From: Pleurocapsales cyanobacterium LEGE 10410 | GTDB lineage: Bacteria > Cyanobacteriota > Cyanobacteriia > Cyanobacteriales > Xenococcaceae | Length of the DNA stretch: 64,000 nt | Assembly: GCA_015207195.1 (NCBI GenBank) | Contig: JADEXJ010000002.1 | Span: 1 to 64,000, forward strand | Direction of reading: 5' to 3' | In this document: positions 1-7,857 of the stretch, in pieces | How the letters are laid out: the number at the start of each line of letters is the position of its first letter | Numbering within the stretch: the first letter of the stretch is position 1 | The notes under the pieces: model-generated | Told to the model about the DNA's origin: nothing | Database searches by the model: none | The model's input: the letters and a program-made list of their open reading frames with translations, nothing else | Translations under genes and position numbers: made by a program

Positions 1-129
1 AGTGCGGTCTTGGGGGTTTCCCCCATGAGCAACTGGCGGTACGCTACAGGAGATTTGCCCTCTTGGGCGGTTGGGGCAACCCTGCTGTCTAACGGCGAAT
101 CGTTGAATGTAGAACCTCTAGATTCTTAA
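1..129 (+). pseudogene. Possible 3' end of an IS200/IS605-type tnpB, cut by the window edge
   Basis: Frame 1 is open from the first base to a TAA at 127-129 (42 codons). The peptide ends in VGATLLSNGESLNVEPLDS. I recognise no catalytic motif. The call rests on position: the stop is followed within 7 nt by a hairpin and an AGGATGTCAA-like end, the arrangement seen at right ends of IS200/IS605-type elements, where tnpB runs almost to the tip. Whether the gene is whole upstream cannot be seen. It may simply be non-coding repeat DNA. Confidence 0.4.
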
Positions 130-165
130 GGGAATCCCGCGTCGGAGACGCTGGGAGGATGTCAA
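130..165 (+). mobile_element. Putative right-end hairpin of an IS200/IS605-type element
   Basis: CCC (136-138) plus GCGTC (139-143), a GGA loop, then GACGC (147-151) and GGG (153-155) with one bulged T form a subterminal hairpin. AGGATGTCAA (156-165) follows. Single-stranded IS200/IS605 transposases recognise such hairpins. The putative tip overlaps the TCA that is the stop codon of the minus-strand EAL gene at 162, so an insertion may have supplied the last residues or the stop of that protein. Confidence 0.45.
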
Positions 166-2708
166 TCTTGCTCCCTTTGAGCTTCCCATCGAGTGTTTTG
201 AACCAACAATTCGGTGGCATCTTTTGCTGATAGTGGTTTGGCAAAGAAATAACCCTGACCATATTCACAGTTAAAATCCTGTAAAATTTTTCTTTCCTGT
301 TCGGTTTCAATTCCCTCGGCAATCACGTCCATACCTAGTCTATGAGCCAAGATAATTATAATGTTGACAATCTCTGTGTTTTTATCTCCCTGACTCATAT
401 TGCTAACAAAAGAACGATCTACCTTTAGGGTGTCAGTGGGAAAACGATGTAGATAATTAAAGGAAGAAAATCCCGTACCAAAATCGTCCATGCTAATTTT
501 GATGTTCAATTCTTTGAGCTGGTTTAGCAGAACAATCGTATCTTCCACATTATCCATAACCATACTCTCAGTAATCTCTAATTTGAGATTTGTCGGCTCT
601 AATTGAGTGACAATCAAAGCCTCCTGAATTTGAGCGATCAAATCGGGTTGAGCAAACTGCCTGCTAGAAAGATTGACGCTCATCATTACTGATTCTGCTT
701 GGAGATATTTTTCTCGCCATTGCTGCATTTGACGGCAAGCTGCTTCTAAAATCCATTTTCCCATAGGCACAATCAAGCCCGTTTCCTCTGCGATGGGAAT
801 AAAAGCACCAGGAGAAACAAAACCCCGACTTGGCGATCGCCAACGTACCAAGGCTTCAAATCCATTTAAGCTCCCTGTTGTTAGTGAAATAATTGGCTGA
901 TAATAAAGCTCAAATTCTTGATTAGCAATAGCTTGGTTCAAATCTGCTTCTAGTTGCAAACGCTCTAAAGCTTGTTCGTGGGTTTTTGTCGCAAATACTT
1001 TATGCTGACTTTTGCCCGATGCTTTTGCTTGATACATTGCCGTATGGGAAGCCTGTAATAGTTCTTCAGACTGAAAATTTTCGTGGAGTCGATTAAAAAC
1101 CAAACCAATGCTGGCAGAAGTAAAAATTTCTTGTTCGCTAAGTTTAAAAGGAACAGCTAATTCTCGCTCTAATTTATTGGCTACTTGAATTGCTTCTACA
1201 GTATCTTCATTAGTTTTAAAGGCGATCGCAAATTCATCTGCCCCTACTCTGGCAAGAATCGCCTTGGAATTCAACTGTTCTTGCAAACGTTGCGCGGTAG
1301 CTATCAAAATGCGATCGCCAGCCTGATAACCCAAGCCATCATTAATCAATTTAAACCGCTCCAAATCGAGGTAAATCACAGCAACAAATCCATTAGATTT
1401 AAATCGCCTTTGCTTGAGTTCTTTTAACCGTTTAATAAACAAACTACGGTTGGGTAGTCCTGTTAAGGAGTCATAAAATAAATTGTAGAGTGCCTGATAA
1501 CCCAAGACGCTAGCAGTAGCAATAGCCAGAGCCATAGCAGCAGGAACAAAAGGAATCCAGCCAGCAGCAGCAAAAGTCACAAAACAAATTGTCCACAGAC
1601 CGCCGATACTACCTATCACCGCAATGATAATCGATAGGGGATGTCTTAGTCTCCAGGCGATCGCTGATGCCAACAATGACCAAATCCAAATCCACAATAC
1701 CTCACTCCCCTCAGACCAAAACCAAAATAATGGCGCATCATCTAGTACAACGCTCAAAATTTGACTTACCATCTGTGCATGAACTATGACTCCTGGCATA
1801 GAACCTTTAGCACCTTTATAGGGAGTTGAATAGATATCTTTAACGCTTGGTGCGCTCGTCCCAATTAGAACAATTTTATCTTTAATTAAATCGGGTGAAA
1901 CATCTCCCGCCAACACCTCTGAGAGGGTGACTCTATGGGCAATATTCGGAGAACGATAATTGATTAAGACTTGCCAGCCAGCAGTTTCTCTCGGTTCTAT
2001 TTGATAGCCCCCAGAGTTTGCCTTAAGATCGGGAAATATTGCCGATCCAATCTGCAAAGAATCATCATGAACTTGAAATTCCAGGTTATAATCTTCCAAA
2101 TATTTCAGACTCAAACGTAAAGCGAAAGAATACATTTCTTGAGTTTCTTCTTCCCCAAACTGAAGATACATAAGATTGCGACGCAATATATTATCTTCGA
2201 CATCTATAACTACATCATTAAAGCCAATTTGTTCCTGTTTGACTCCTGGAGGTGCAGATAAACTATTATCTCCAGTTCCAATCAGTTGAATTACAGTCAC
2301 ATTGTCTTTTTGCAGTTCTTTTCGGAGTGCTTCGGTTCCTGGAGGATATGCCACTTCACGATAAAGATCGAACCCGATCGCTTTAGGCTGATGCTGCTGT
2401 AATTTTTTTAGCAGTTGGGCTATTACATTGTCGGTAATTGGATAACTATTGTATTGCTCGATATCTTTGTCAGTAATTTCTACTACTAATATTCTCGGAT
2501 CGACTTCGTTTTTGTTATGCAGATTGACCATCCAATCGTAGGTCAGTAATTCTAGGGCTTGCAAACCTCCCAAACGTCTGACACCTAATACTATACCAGT
2601 GATAAAAACGGTTATTAATAGCAAAGATGATATATAACTACCCAGCCAGCTATTTGCTTTGTCGCAACTTACACGTTTATTAGTTAATTTTTTAATAATA
2701 GATTTCAT
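162..2708 (-). CDS. CHASE2-GGDEF-EAL membrane protein, probable cyclic-di-GMP phosphodiesterase
   Basis: 848 residues. The order is an N-terminal membrane helix (about 25-45), an extracytoplasmic CHASE2 sensor domain (about 48-320), a block of three hydrophobic helices (about 335-410), GGDEF (about 414-580) and EAL (about 595-835). The GGDEF signature reads GADEF, with the second glycine lost, so cyclase activity is doubtful. The EAL domain keeps its catalytic landmarks: FEALVRW, LEITES, DDFGTGFSS, KVDRSF and IAEGIE. It therefore most likely hydrolyses cyclic-di-GMP in response to a periplasmic signal. The gene stands alone, and its stop codon lies in the putative IS right end. Family assignment is secure; the ligand is unknown. 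Confidence 0.93.
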   Translation of the reverse strand: MKSIIKKLTNKRVSCDKANSWLGSYISSLLLITVFITGIVLGVRRLGGLQALELLTYDWMVNLHNKNEVDPRILVVEITDKDIEQYNSYPITDNVIAQLLKKLQQHQPKAIGFDLYREVAYPPGTEALRKELQKDNVTVIQLIGTGDNSLSAPPGVKQEQIGFNDVVIDVEDNILRRNLMYLQFGEEETQEMYSFALRLSLKYLEDYNLEFQVHDDSLQIGSAIFPDLKANSGGYQIEPRETAGWQVLINYRSPNIAHRVTLSEVLAGDVSPDLIKDKIVLIGTSAPSVKDIYSTPYKGAKGSMPGVIVHAQMVSQILSVVLDDAPLFWFWSEGSEVLWIWIWSLLASAIAWRLRHPLSIIIAVIGSIGGLWTICFVTFAAAGWIPFVPAAMALAIATASVLGYQALYNLFYDSLTGLPNRSLFIKRLKELKQRRFKSNGFVAVIYLDLERFKLINDGLGYQAGDRILIATAQRLQEQLNSKAILARVGADEFAIAFKTNEDTVEAIQVANKLERELAVPFKLSEQEIFTSASIGLVFNRLHENFQSEELLQASHTAMYQAKASGKSQHKVFATKTHEQALERLQLEADLNQAIANQEFELYYQPIISLTTGSLNGFEALVRWRSPSRGFVSPGAFIPIAEETGLIVPMGKWILEAACRQMQQWREKYLQAESVMMSVNLSSRQFAQPDLIAQIQEALIVTQLEPTNLKLEITESMVMDNVEDTIVLLNQLKELNIKISMDDFGTGFSSFNYLHRFPTDTLKVDRSFVSNMSQGDKNTEIVNIIIILAHRLGMDVIAEGIETEQERKILQDFNCEYGQGYFFAKPLSAKDATELLVQNTRWEAQREQD

Positions 2709-2925
2709 TGGACATAAATGTTGGTTAGGTTAGATAAATAAGAATCAAGCAATAATACTTAAAAATCTTTATGACTTAATATATTCTCAGTAAAAGCACT
2801 TAAATATTTACTGCAAACAATTAATGTTTAACTCAGTATAAATAAGATTAGCAAACCTGGACATTTAGCCTTAGACAATCTTATGATATTAATATATGTC
2901 ATGACTAATTTTTACTTGACAAGCA

Positions 2926-3702
2926 ATGTTAAATATAAAATTTATATCCAGCAAATCTTATAGTTTTTTTAGCTTAATAATCGTTTTAAATTTCGTCTTA
3001 TTAGGATTTGCAGATTCAGCTATAGCAAAACAAAAAAAAGGGACAAGTAAAGTTACCAATTCAAATTACGGACTACCAACTCACCGCCGAGACGGAGGAA
3101 GCAGAGGAAGCGGAAATAATTGTGTCGCCAATGCAGAACAACAAAATCTAGTTGCCCTAATTCCCGACCAAACTGTAGGTATTAGTTCTTCGGCTTCTCC
3201 ACAGCTATTTTTTTATGTGCCTGAAATCAATAGTCAAAAAACTCTAGAATTTGTCTTGCGTAACGAACAAGACGAGCTATTATACGAAGCTGATTTAACT
3301 ACCGAAGGTAAAGGTATTATCAGCATAGAAGTTCCCGATAGCACACGCTCAAATTCATCAACGGGCGATCGCAACTATCATTGGTATCTGTCGATAATTT
3401 GCGACCAGCAACAGCGTTCTCGCGACATTGTTGTTGAGGGCTGGGTGCGCCAAAAAGCGATCGATCTGGCAACTTCACAACAGTTAGATTCGGCTGGTAT
3501 TGTTGAAAAAGCCGAAATCTACAGCAATTTGGGTTTTTGGTACGACGCTCTATCCGTATTGGCACAAAATGAAGCCTTGATCGCCGAACAGCCGATGGTT
3601 CGAGAAAAATGGACTGAACTGCTTAAGTCGGTAGGCTTGCAAGAATTAGCTTCCGAATCCTTTATTGAAACTAAACCAATAAAAAATTCTGCTAGTTTCT
3701 AA
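2926..3702 (+). CDS. DUF928 family secreted protein
   Basis: 258 residues. The start is followed by a signal peptide (hydrophobic stretch about residues 14-30, probable cleavage after DSAIA near residue 34). The mature part has the cyanobacterial DUF928 pattern: a glycine-rich RRDGGSRGSG segment, a Cys near residue 66, ALIPDQTVGIS and FFYVPEI. The family is common in cyanobacteria and has no established biochemical role. The gene stands alone, with AT-rich DNA upstream and a strong terminator downstream at 3845-3890. It is probably periplasmic or exported. Confidence 0.85.
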   Translation: MLNIKFISSKSYSFFSLIIVLNFVLLGFADSAIAKQKKGTSKVTNSNYGLPTHRRDGGSRGSGNNCVANAEQQNLVALIPDQTVGISSSASPQLFFYVPEINSQKTLEFVLRNEQDELLYEADLTTEGKGIISIEVPDSTRSNSSTGDRNYHWYLSIICDQQQRSRDIVVEGWVRQKAIDLATSQQLDSAGIVEKAEIYSNLGFWYDALSVLAQNEALIAEQPMVREKWTELLKSVGLQELASESFIETKPIKNSASF

Positions 3703-3844
3703 AAGGCTAATAGCTGCAACTTCCTAACACCAATTCAATAACTACAAAAAAGTTAAAAAGCAAAGTGGTTAGACTAACTATTAAACAAAAATCGCTCCAG
3801 TAACGACAACTGTTTATCCAATATCTCAATAGCTGTAATTAAAC

Positions 3845-3890
3845 AAAGCTGAGATCGCCAAATTATTTATAGTTTGTGTCTCGGCTTTTT
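3845..3890 (+). terminator. Rho-independent-type terminator after the DUF928 gene
   Basis: AAAGCTGAGA (3845-3854) pairs with TCTCGGCTTT (3879-3888), a 10-bp stem with one G-U pair, and the T-run continues to 3890. It lies between convergent genes and could serve both. Confidence 0.65.
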
Positions 3891-3969
3891 CGTTAGCACA
3901 ATTTTATTGAATCTTGTTCGACAGAGCGAAAATTCTTGTTTAAAACCCCAAGCAAAATTCATGGCTGTT

Positions 3970-4710
3970 TCATGCTAGTAACGAACGCCAAAGAAACTTT
4001 GGTAAAGACAGCATTCGTCGCCAACGCCAGGGTTCTTGATAAAGACGATAAGACCACTCTAAATTGTTGTTTCTCAACCATTCTGGCGCACGGGCTTTAT
4101 TTCCTGCCCAAATATCCAAACTGCCACCTACGCCAATCCAGATAGAATTGGGACACAAAGCGCGATTTTCTTTGATCCATAGTTCTTGTCGGGGTACTCC
4201 GATCCCCACAAAAATAACTTGGGGTTGTTTAATCTTAAGAGTTTCTTTCCATTCCGCTTCCGCCTTTCCAGAAACATATCCATCCTGAGTCAGAATCGAT
4301 AGCTGGGGAAATTTATCCTGCCAAGATTGAGCAGCCTGTTCGGCAGTTCCAGGAGTACCGCCAAAAAAGCACAAAGTATTAGGAGAAGAAGATTTACCAA
4401 TTTGCTCAATTAAAGATGCAGCTAACTCAATACCAGGACAACGTTGATGTTTCAGACCTCGCAGACGCATATAGATAATAATACCTGCACCATCAGGAAT
4501 AACCAAGTCCGCTGTCTTTATAGTTTGGTTTAAGGCTTTGTCTTCTTGTGCCATCATGCTCATCTCGGCATTTAAAGTTACAACATGAGTCCCCATACTC
4601 TGATGCAGCCTCGCTAATAGCCAATTCTTATAGTTATTAAGAAGATGAACGTGAAGACTGAGAATGGGGAAAGTTGGTGGTGAAGACAAATTACTATTGG
4701 TAGACAACAT
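3970..4710 (-). CDS. WecG/TagA/CpsF family glycosyltransferase
   Basis: 246 residues, the usual size for the family. It contains the signature stretch DLVIPDGAGI followed by an RCPGIEL-type motif, FFGGTPG, and VGIGVPRQE with a Trp-rich C-terminus. Members transfer N-acetylmannosamine-type sugars from UDP donors onto lipid-linked acceptors in cell-surface polysaccharide synthesis, at the cytoplasmic face of the membrane. No other polysaccharide gene is adjacent, so the acceptor cannot be guessed. The family is clear; the donor sugar is not. Confidence 0.88.
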   Translation of the reverse strand: MLSTNSNLSSPPTFPILSLHVHLLNNYKNWLLARLHQSMGTHVVTLNAEMSMMAQEDKALNQTIKTADLVIPDGAGIIIYMRLRGLKHQRCPGIELAASLIEQIGKSSSPNTLCFFGGTPGTAEQAAQSWQDKFPQLSILTQDGYVSGKAEAEWKETLKIKQPQVIFVGIGVPRQELWIKENRALCPNSIWIGVGGSLDIWAGNKARAPEWLRNNNLEWSYRLYQEPWRWRRMLSLPKFLWRSLLA

Positions 4711-4837
4711 GATCTTTTGCTCAGTTAATAAAAACTTGTGTCAATCTTAGCTTGAGTAGGTGCAACCCTAAAAGCGAAACATACCGCTAGGCTAAATCTT
4801 TGATAAGCACAAAATTAAAACTCAAGATACTCTCAAT

Positions 4838-5164
4838 TTAGCCAAGTTTGACTGCCGTTCCCGTGGCAGTGATCAACAGTAGTACGCCTTTATCGTCAAC
4901 GTTGATTGTACCCGTATCTATTTCAATCCCAATGACGGCATCTGCATTCAATTTTTGGGCGCGCTGCATCAGCTCATCAATAGCTTTCTGCTGTCCTTTT
5001 TCAAATACCCTTTCGTAGCTTCCAGTACGTCCACCAATAGTATCTCTGATTCCCGCAAAAAAATCGCGTAAAACGTTAGTGCCATAAACTACCTCGGCAG
5101 TAACAACTCCCAGATAGGCTTCAATGGCTTGGTTTTGAATCGTGTCGGTTGTGGTGACTAACAT
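4838..5164 (-). CDS. YbjQ/UPF0145 family heavy-metal-binding-domain-like protein
   Basis: 108 residues, the full length of the small YbjQ family. Recognisable segments are EAYLGVVTAEVVYGTNVLRDFFAGIRD and RAQKLNADAVIGIEID, followed by a beta-rich tail ending TGTAVKL. YbjQ proteins form pentameric rings; despite the old heavy-metal-binding label their function is unproven. The gene stands alone on the minus strand between the glycosyltransferase and the coiled-coil gene. Confidence 0.88.
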   Translation of the reverse strand: MLVTTTDTIQNQAIEAYLGVVTAEVVYGTNVLRDFFAGIRDTIGGRTGSYERVFEKGQQKAIDELMQRAQKLNADAVIGIEIDTGTINVDDKGVLLLITATGTAVKLG

Positions 5165-5238
5165 CTATATTAATAGTAGGATGAGCTTAATTGATTTTCT
5201 GATGAGTATTATAGCTTTTGCGTAACGTCAGTTAATCA

Positions 5239-5898
5239 TTAGCCTTCAACTTTTCTGACTTTAAATTCTAGTAAGTTAACTTGCTGGCGCAGATCTTTGT
5301 TCTCAGTTTTTAAAACAGCAAGCTTTTTTTGCGCCCTACGAAAATGCCCTTTATAAGCCCCCAAACTTTTGTTACTCATTCCCAGTCTTTCGCGACGTTT
5401 TACTTCCCTAGCATACTGACGCTGTAGTTTTTTATATGCGGTTTGTAGTTCTTTTAAACCACCTTTACATTCAGACTTGAGCTTTTTTAGTTCGCGATCG
5501 CGGGTAGTAACCATCTTGTTTAAATATTCGATCTTGACTAGCATTTGCCGATCGAGATTGTTGGTTTTTGCCTGTTCGATTGCTCCTTGATAGCTCTGAT
5601 GAATCCAATCGTGTTGCGCCTTAAAAGCTCTTCTAGTAGCTTCATACTTGATTGTATTTAAAACCGCTTCTTTATAAATTCCTTTATGCTTTGCCTTGAT
5701 CTCAATTAGTAGCCTGTCGTAGTTTGTAGCATTGTGTCGCAGACTATCACAGTTAGCTTCGATATATTTAACGCGATCGCCCGTATTAGAGTCGATAATA
5801 TAAGCGGATGTACTCTCCCCTCGTGGGGGATGGCAGACAATCCGATCTTTCCAACTTTGAATTACTTCCTGTAGCGTCTGTTGGGTATTAATAATCAT
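5239..5898 (-). CDS. Uncharacterised coiled-coil protein (intact paralogue)
   Basis: 219 residues, no family recognised. The N-terminal 55 residues form a compact region with W-K-D-R-I-V-C-x-P-P-x-G-E, then a YI..NCDSLRH segment. A KEAVLNTIKYEATRRAF helix follows, and from about residue 110 to the end the protein is a Lys/Glu/Gln-rich predicted coiled coil. A second gene with the same architecture (6251-7060) lies 352 nt upstream on the same strand and carries an in-frame stop, so this may be the only working copy. It is basic overall. A role in binding or scaffolding is only a guess. Confidence 0.75.
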   Translation of the reverse strand: MIINTQQTLQEVIQSWKDRIVCHPPRGESTSAYIIDSNTGDRVKYIEANCDSLRHNATNYDRLLIEIKAKHKGIYKEAVLNTIKYEATRRAFKAQHDWIHQSYQGAIEQAKTNNLDRQMLVKIEYLNKMVTTRDRELKKLKSECKGGLKELQTAYKKLQRQYAREVKRRERLGMSNKSLGAYKGHFRRAQKKLAVLKTENKDLRQQVNLLEFKVRKVEG

Positions 5899-6250
5899 TT
5901 GCCTTGAGGTTACTAATAGTTGATAGTAATAAAACTGAGACTAATAAAAAAAAATATTCGGAGAACGGCAACTATAACTACTTATATAAGTAGCAAAATA
6001 TTTTTGTCATCTAAGTCACGTCAGTTTTAGCAAACAAACAAGAAAAACGCTACCGCGATCGCTTCAAAATTTTTCTCAGATATGCAAATCACCAATAATT
6101 AATCAGTCATCGAAAAAAGCTTGTTTTATCTCTACCAAGGCAAACAGCACTATCCTCAAAGAATTCTTTGGGATATGCCCCGAAGGTAGCCTCTTAACAT
6201 AGCTCCACGCCCCGTTCGTTTCTGCGCTCTATAAGCTATTTTCGACTTAA
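5899..6250. other. Gap between the two coiled-coil paralogues, with a 16-bp palindrome
   Basis: This 352-nt gap has no credible reading frame. CTACTTATATAAGTAG at 5978-5993 is a perfect palindrome about 80 nt upstream of the intact coiled-coil gene on the minus strand. It could be an operator or a hairpin in that gene's leader. Nothing else stands out. Confidence 0.4.
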
Positions 6251-7060
6251 TCAAACTCTAAGCATTTTGACTTTGTTACGAAGATTTAGATTTTCCTGCT
6301 TAACAAACTTGTTTTCGCACTGTAACAAATAAATCCTTTTTTGTGCTTTCTTAAATAAATTTTGGCAGGTTTGGATACTTTTATTTTTACTATCCATCTC
6401 TAATTTATTCGCCCGCTCTTGAATAAATTGAGCGATCAAATTTTTGTATTTAAGCTTTAACTCATGGAGTCCTTTATTCAACTCAGAATTAAGAGCATTG
6501 ATTTCGCGATCGCCTTGCTGTAACTGGCAATTTAATCTAGCAATTTCGCGATCTTTTTCGGCAATTTCTGCTTCTTTGTGCTTGAGTAAAGTTTCTGCCC
6601 TAATTACTGCCAGCTGTCCTTGATATTCGCTTTTCATGGTGGCTATTTCTTGCTTTTGTTCTTCAATGATTTGTTTGAGTCGCTTGATTTCCGTAGCTTG
6701 ATGTTCGGTGTCAAGCTTTTTTTGTTCGATTAATATTTGATAACTTTCTTGTATCCATTCGTGCTGTTTTCTAAAAGCTCGCCTAGTCGCCTCATATTTA
6801 ATTGTATTGAGAACTGCTTCTTTTAAATAACCGTAATATTTATGTTTGATTTTAATTAATAGTCAATTATAGTTAGTTGCCAAATGACGCAATTCATCAC
6901 AACTAGCATGAATGTAATTGATCGAATTATCACCCTGAGAATCGACCAAATAGGCATCATATCCTTCACCTTGAGGTGGAAAACAGATAATTTGATCTTT
7001 CCAAATTTGAATAATTTCTTGCAAGCTATTTTGTGGTCTGATAGGTTTAGACACATTCAT
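6251..7060 (-). pseudogene. Coiled-coil paralogue interrupted by one in-frame TGA
   Basis: From the ATG at 7060 the frame runs 65 codons to TGA (6863-6865), then continues in the same frame with no other stop to 6251; an ATG at 6637 begins the next long open stretch. With one residue in place of the stop the product would be 269 residues. Before the stop, WKDQIICFPPQGEGYDAYLV and CDELRHLATNYN match the intact paralogue at 5239-5898. After it, LLIKIKHK and KEAVLNTIKYEATRRAF also match, followed by a coiled coil. The paralogue has Arg at the stop position, so one base change explains it. It may be a fresh pseudogene, a sequencing error or readthrough. Only 28 nt separate it from the gene upstream. 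Confidence 0.75.
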
Positions 7061-7088
7061 GATAATAATCGATGTAATATAGTTTTAG

Positions 7089-7742
7089 TTAATCAATTGA
7101 GCTATATTTAAGCATTTCCCCAAGGTCGTTTTGTGCTAAATATTGTTCTAACCAAGCTCTTTTTAATAAGTCTAAGGTTGAGGCTTGGTTAGCTAAAGTA
7201 TATTCCCACTGCGCTCCTTTCCACCAGCTAATATAATTAGACAGATCGTTGTATGCTTCTTCTACTGCCGTTTCTCCTGTAAACTGATAATATTGCTGTT
7301 TTTTAATTGCAGTAATAAATTTTTGAACATCGAACTTGAACTTTTCAAATTCTTGAGAGTTTTTAGTCAAATTGTCGATTAGGGAAACGCATTGCGACCA
7401 GGAAGCCTTAGTACGAAAGTCGTATTGTTTGTGTTTAAAAATAGGAAAAGCCAATTTTAATTCTGCGAGATTGTCTACCTTACCCAAATCATAAGCTTTG
7501 GCTTTAATAATCCGCAAGAGAAATTGTTCGGGTTTGGTATAAATTTCTATACAAGAAATAAGATCTAAACGTTGGCGGTTTTTAATTAAAGCTAATCTTT
7601 CCAAGTCATTTTGAGATAATCCCAATTTTAAACAACGTCGATATTCTGCTGCCAAAACTGGTAAAGGAGAATTTAGTTTGACTTCAATCAATCCTGCAAT
7701 TTGATATTGCTTTAATCTTCGTTGTAGATCTACATATTTCAT
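7089..7742 (-). CDS. Uncharacterised 217-residue protein
   Basis: I do not recognise a family. The protein is rich in Leu, Lys, Gln and aromatic residues, with no signal peptide or membrane helix. The N-terminal half looks helical (YVDLQRRLKQYQIAGLIEVK, AAEYRRCLKLGLSQNDLERL). The C-terminal part has a Trp-containing segment (NYISWWKGAQWEYTLANQ). It lies 115 nt downstream of the J/TPR/WD40 gene and 28 nt upstream of the broken coiled-coil gene on the same strand, so the three may be co-transcribed. This context suggests a shared job but does not say which. Confidence 0.65.
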   Translation of the reverse strand: MKYVDLQRRLKQYQIAGLIEVKLNSPLPVLAAEYRRCLKLGLSQNDLERLALIKNRQRLDLISCIEIYTKPEQFLLRIIKAKAYDLGKVDNLAELKLAFPIFKHKQYDFRTKASWSQCVSLIDNLTKNSQEFEKFKFDVQKFITAIKKQQYYQFTGETAVEEAYNDLSNYISWWKGAQWEYTLANQASTLDLLKRAWLEQYLAQNDLGEMLKYSSID

Positions 7743-7857
7743 AGTTGCTCTGGTTAACTGAAATATAGCAAGGATATATGCGAAACTTCTGGTCAGAATT
7801 TATGGTAGAGAGTAACGATCGCAATCAGAAAACTAGCGGTTTTAGTTATTGTTTAAA

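Noticed and set aside
89-322. 77-residue minus-strand frame across the IS end and EAL gene tail
   Set aside because: It overlaps the well-supported EAL coding sequence in another frame, has no family features and spans repeat DNA.
6863-6865. In-frame TGA as a selenocysteine codon
   Set aside because: The paralogue has Arg, not Cys, at this position; no selenocysteine insertion signal or sel genes are visible. A point mutation or sequencing error is simpler.
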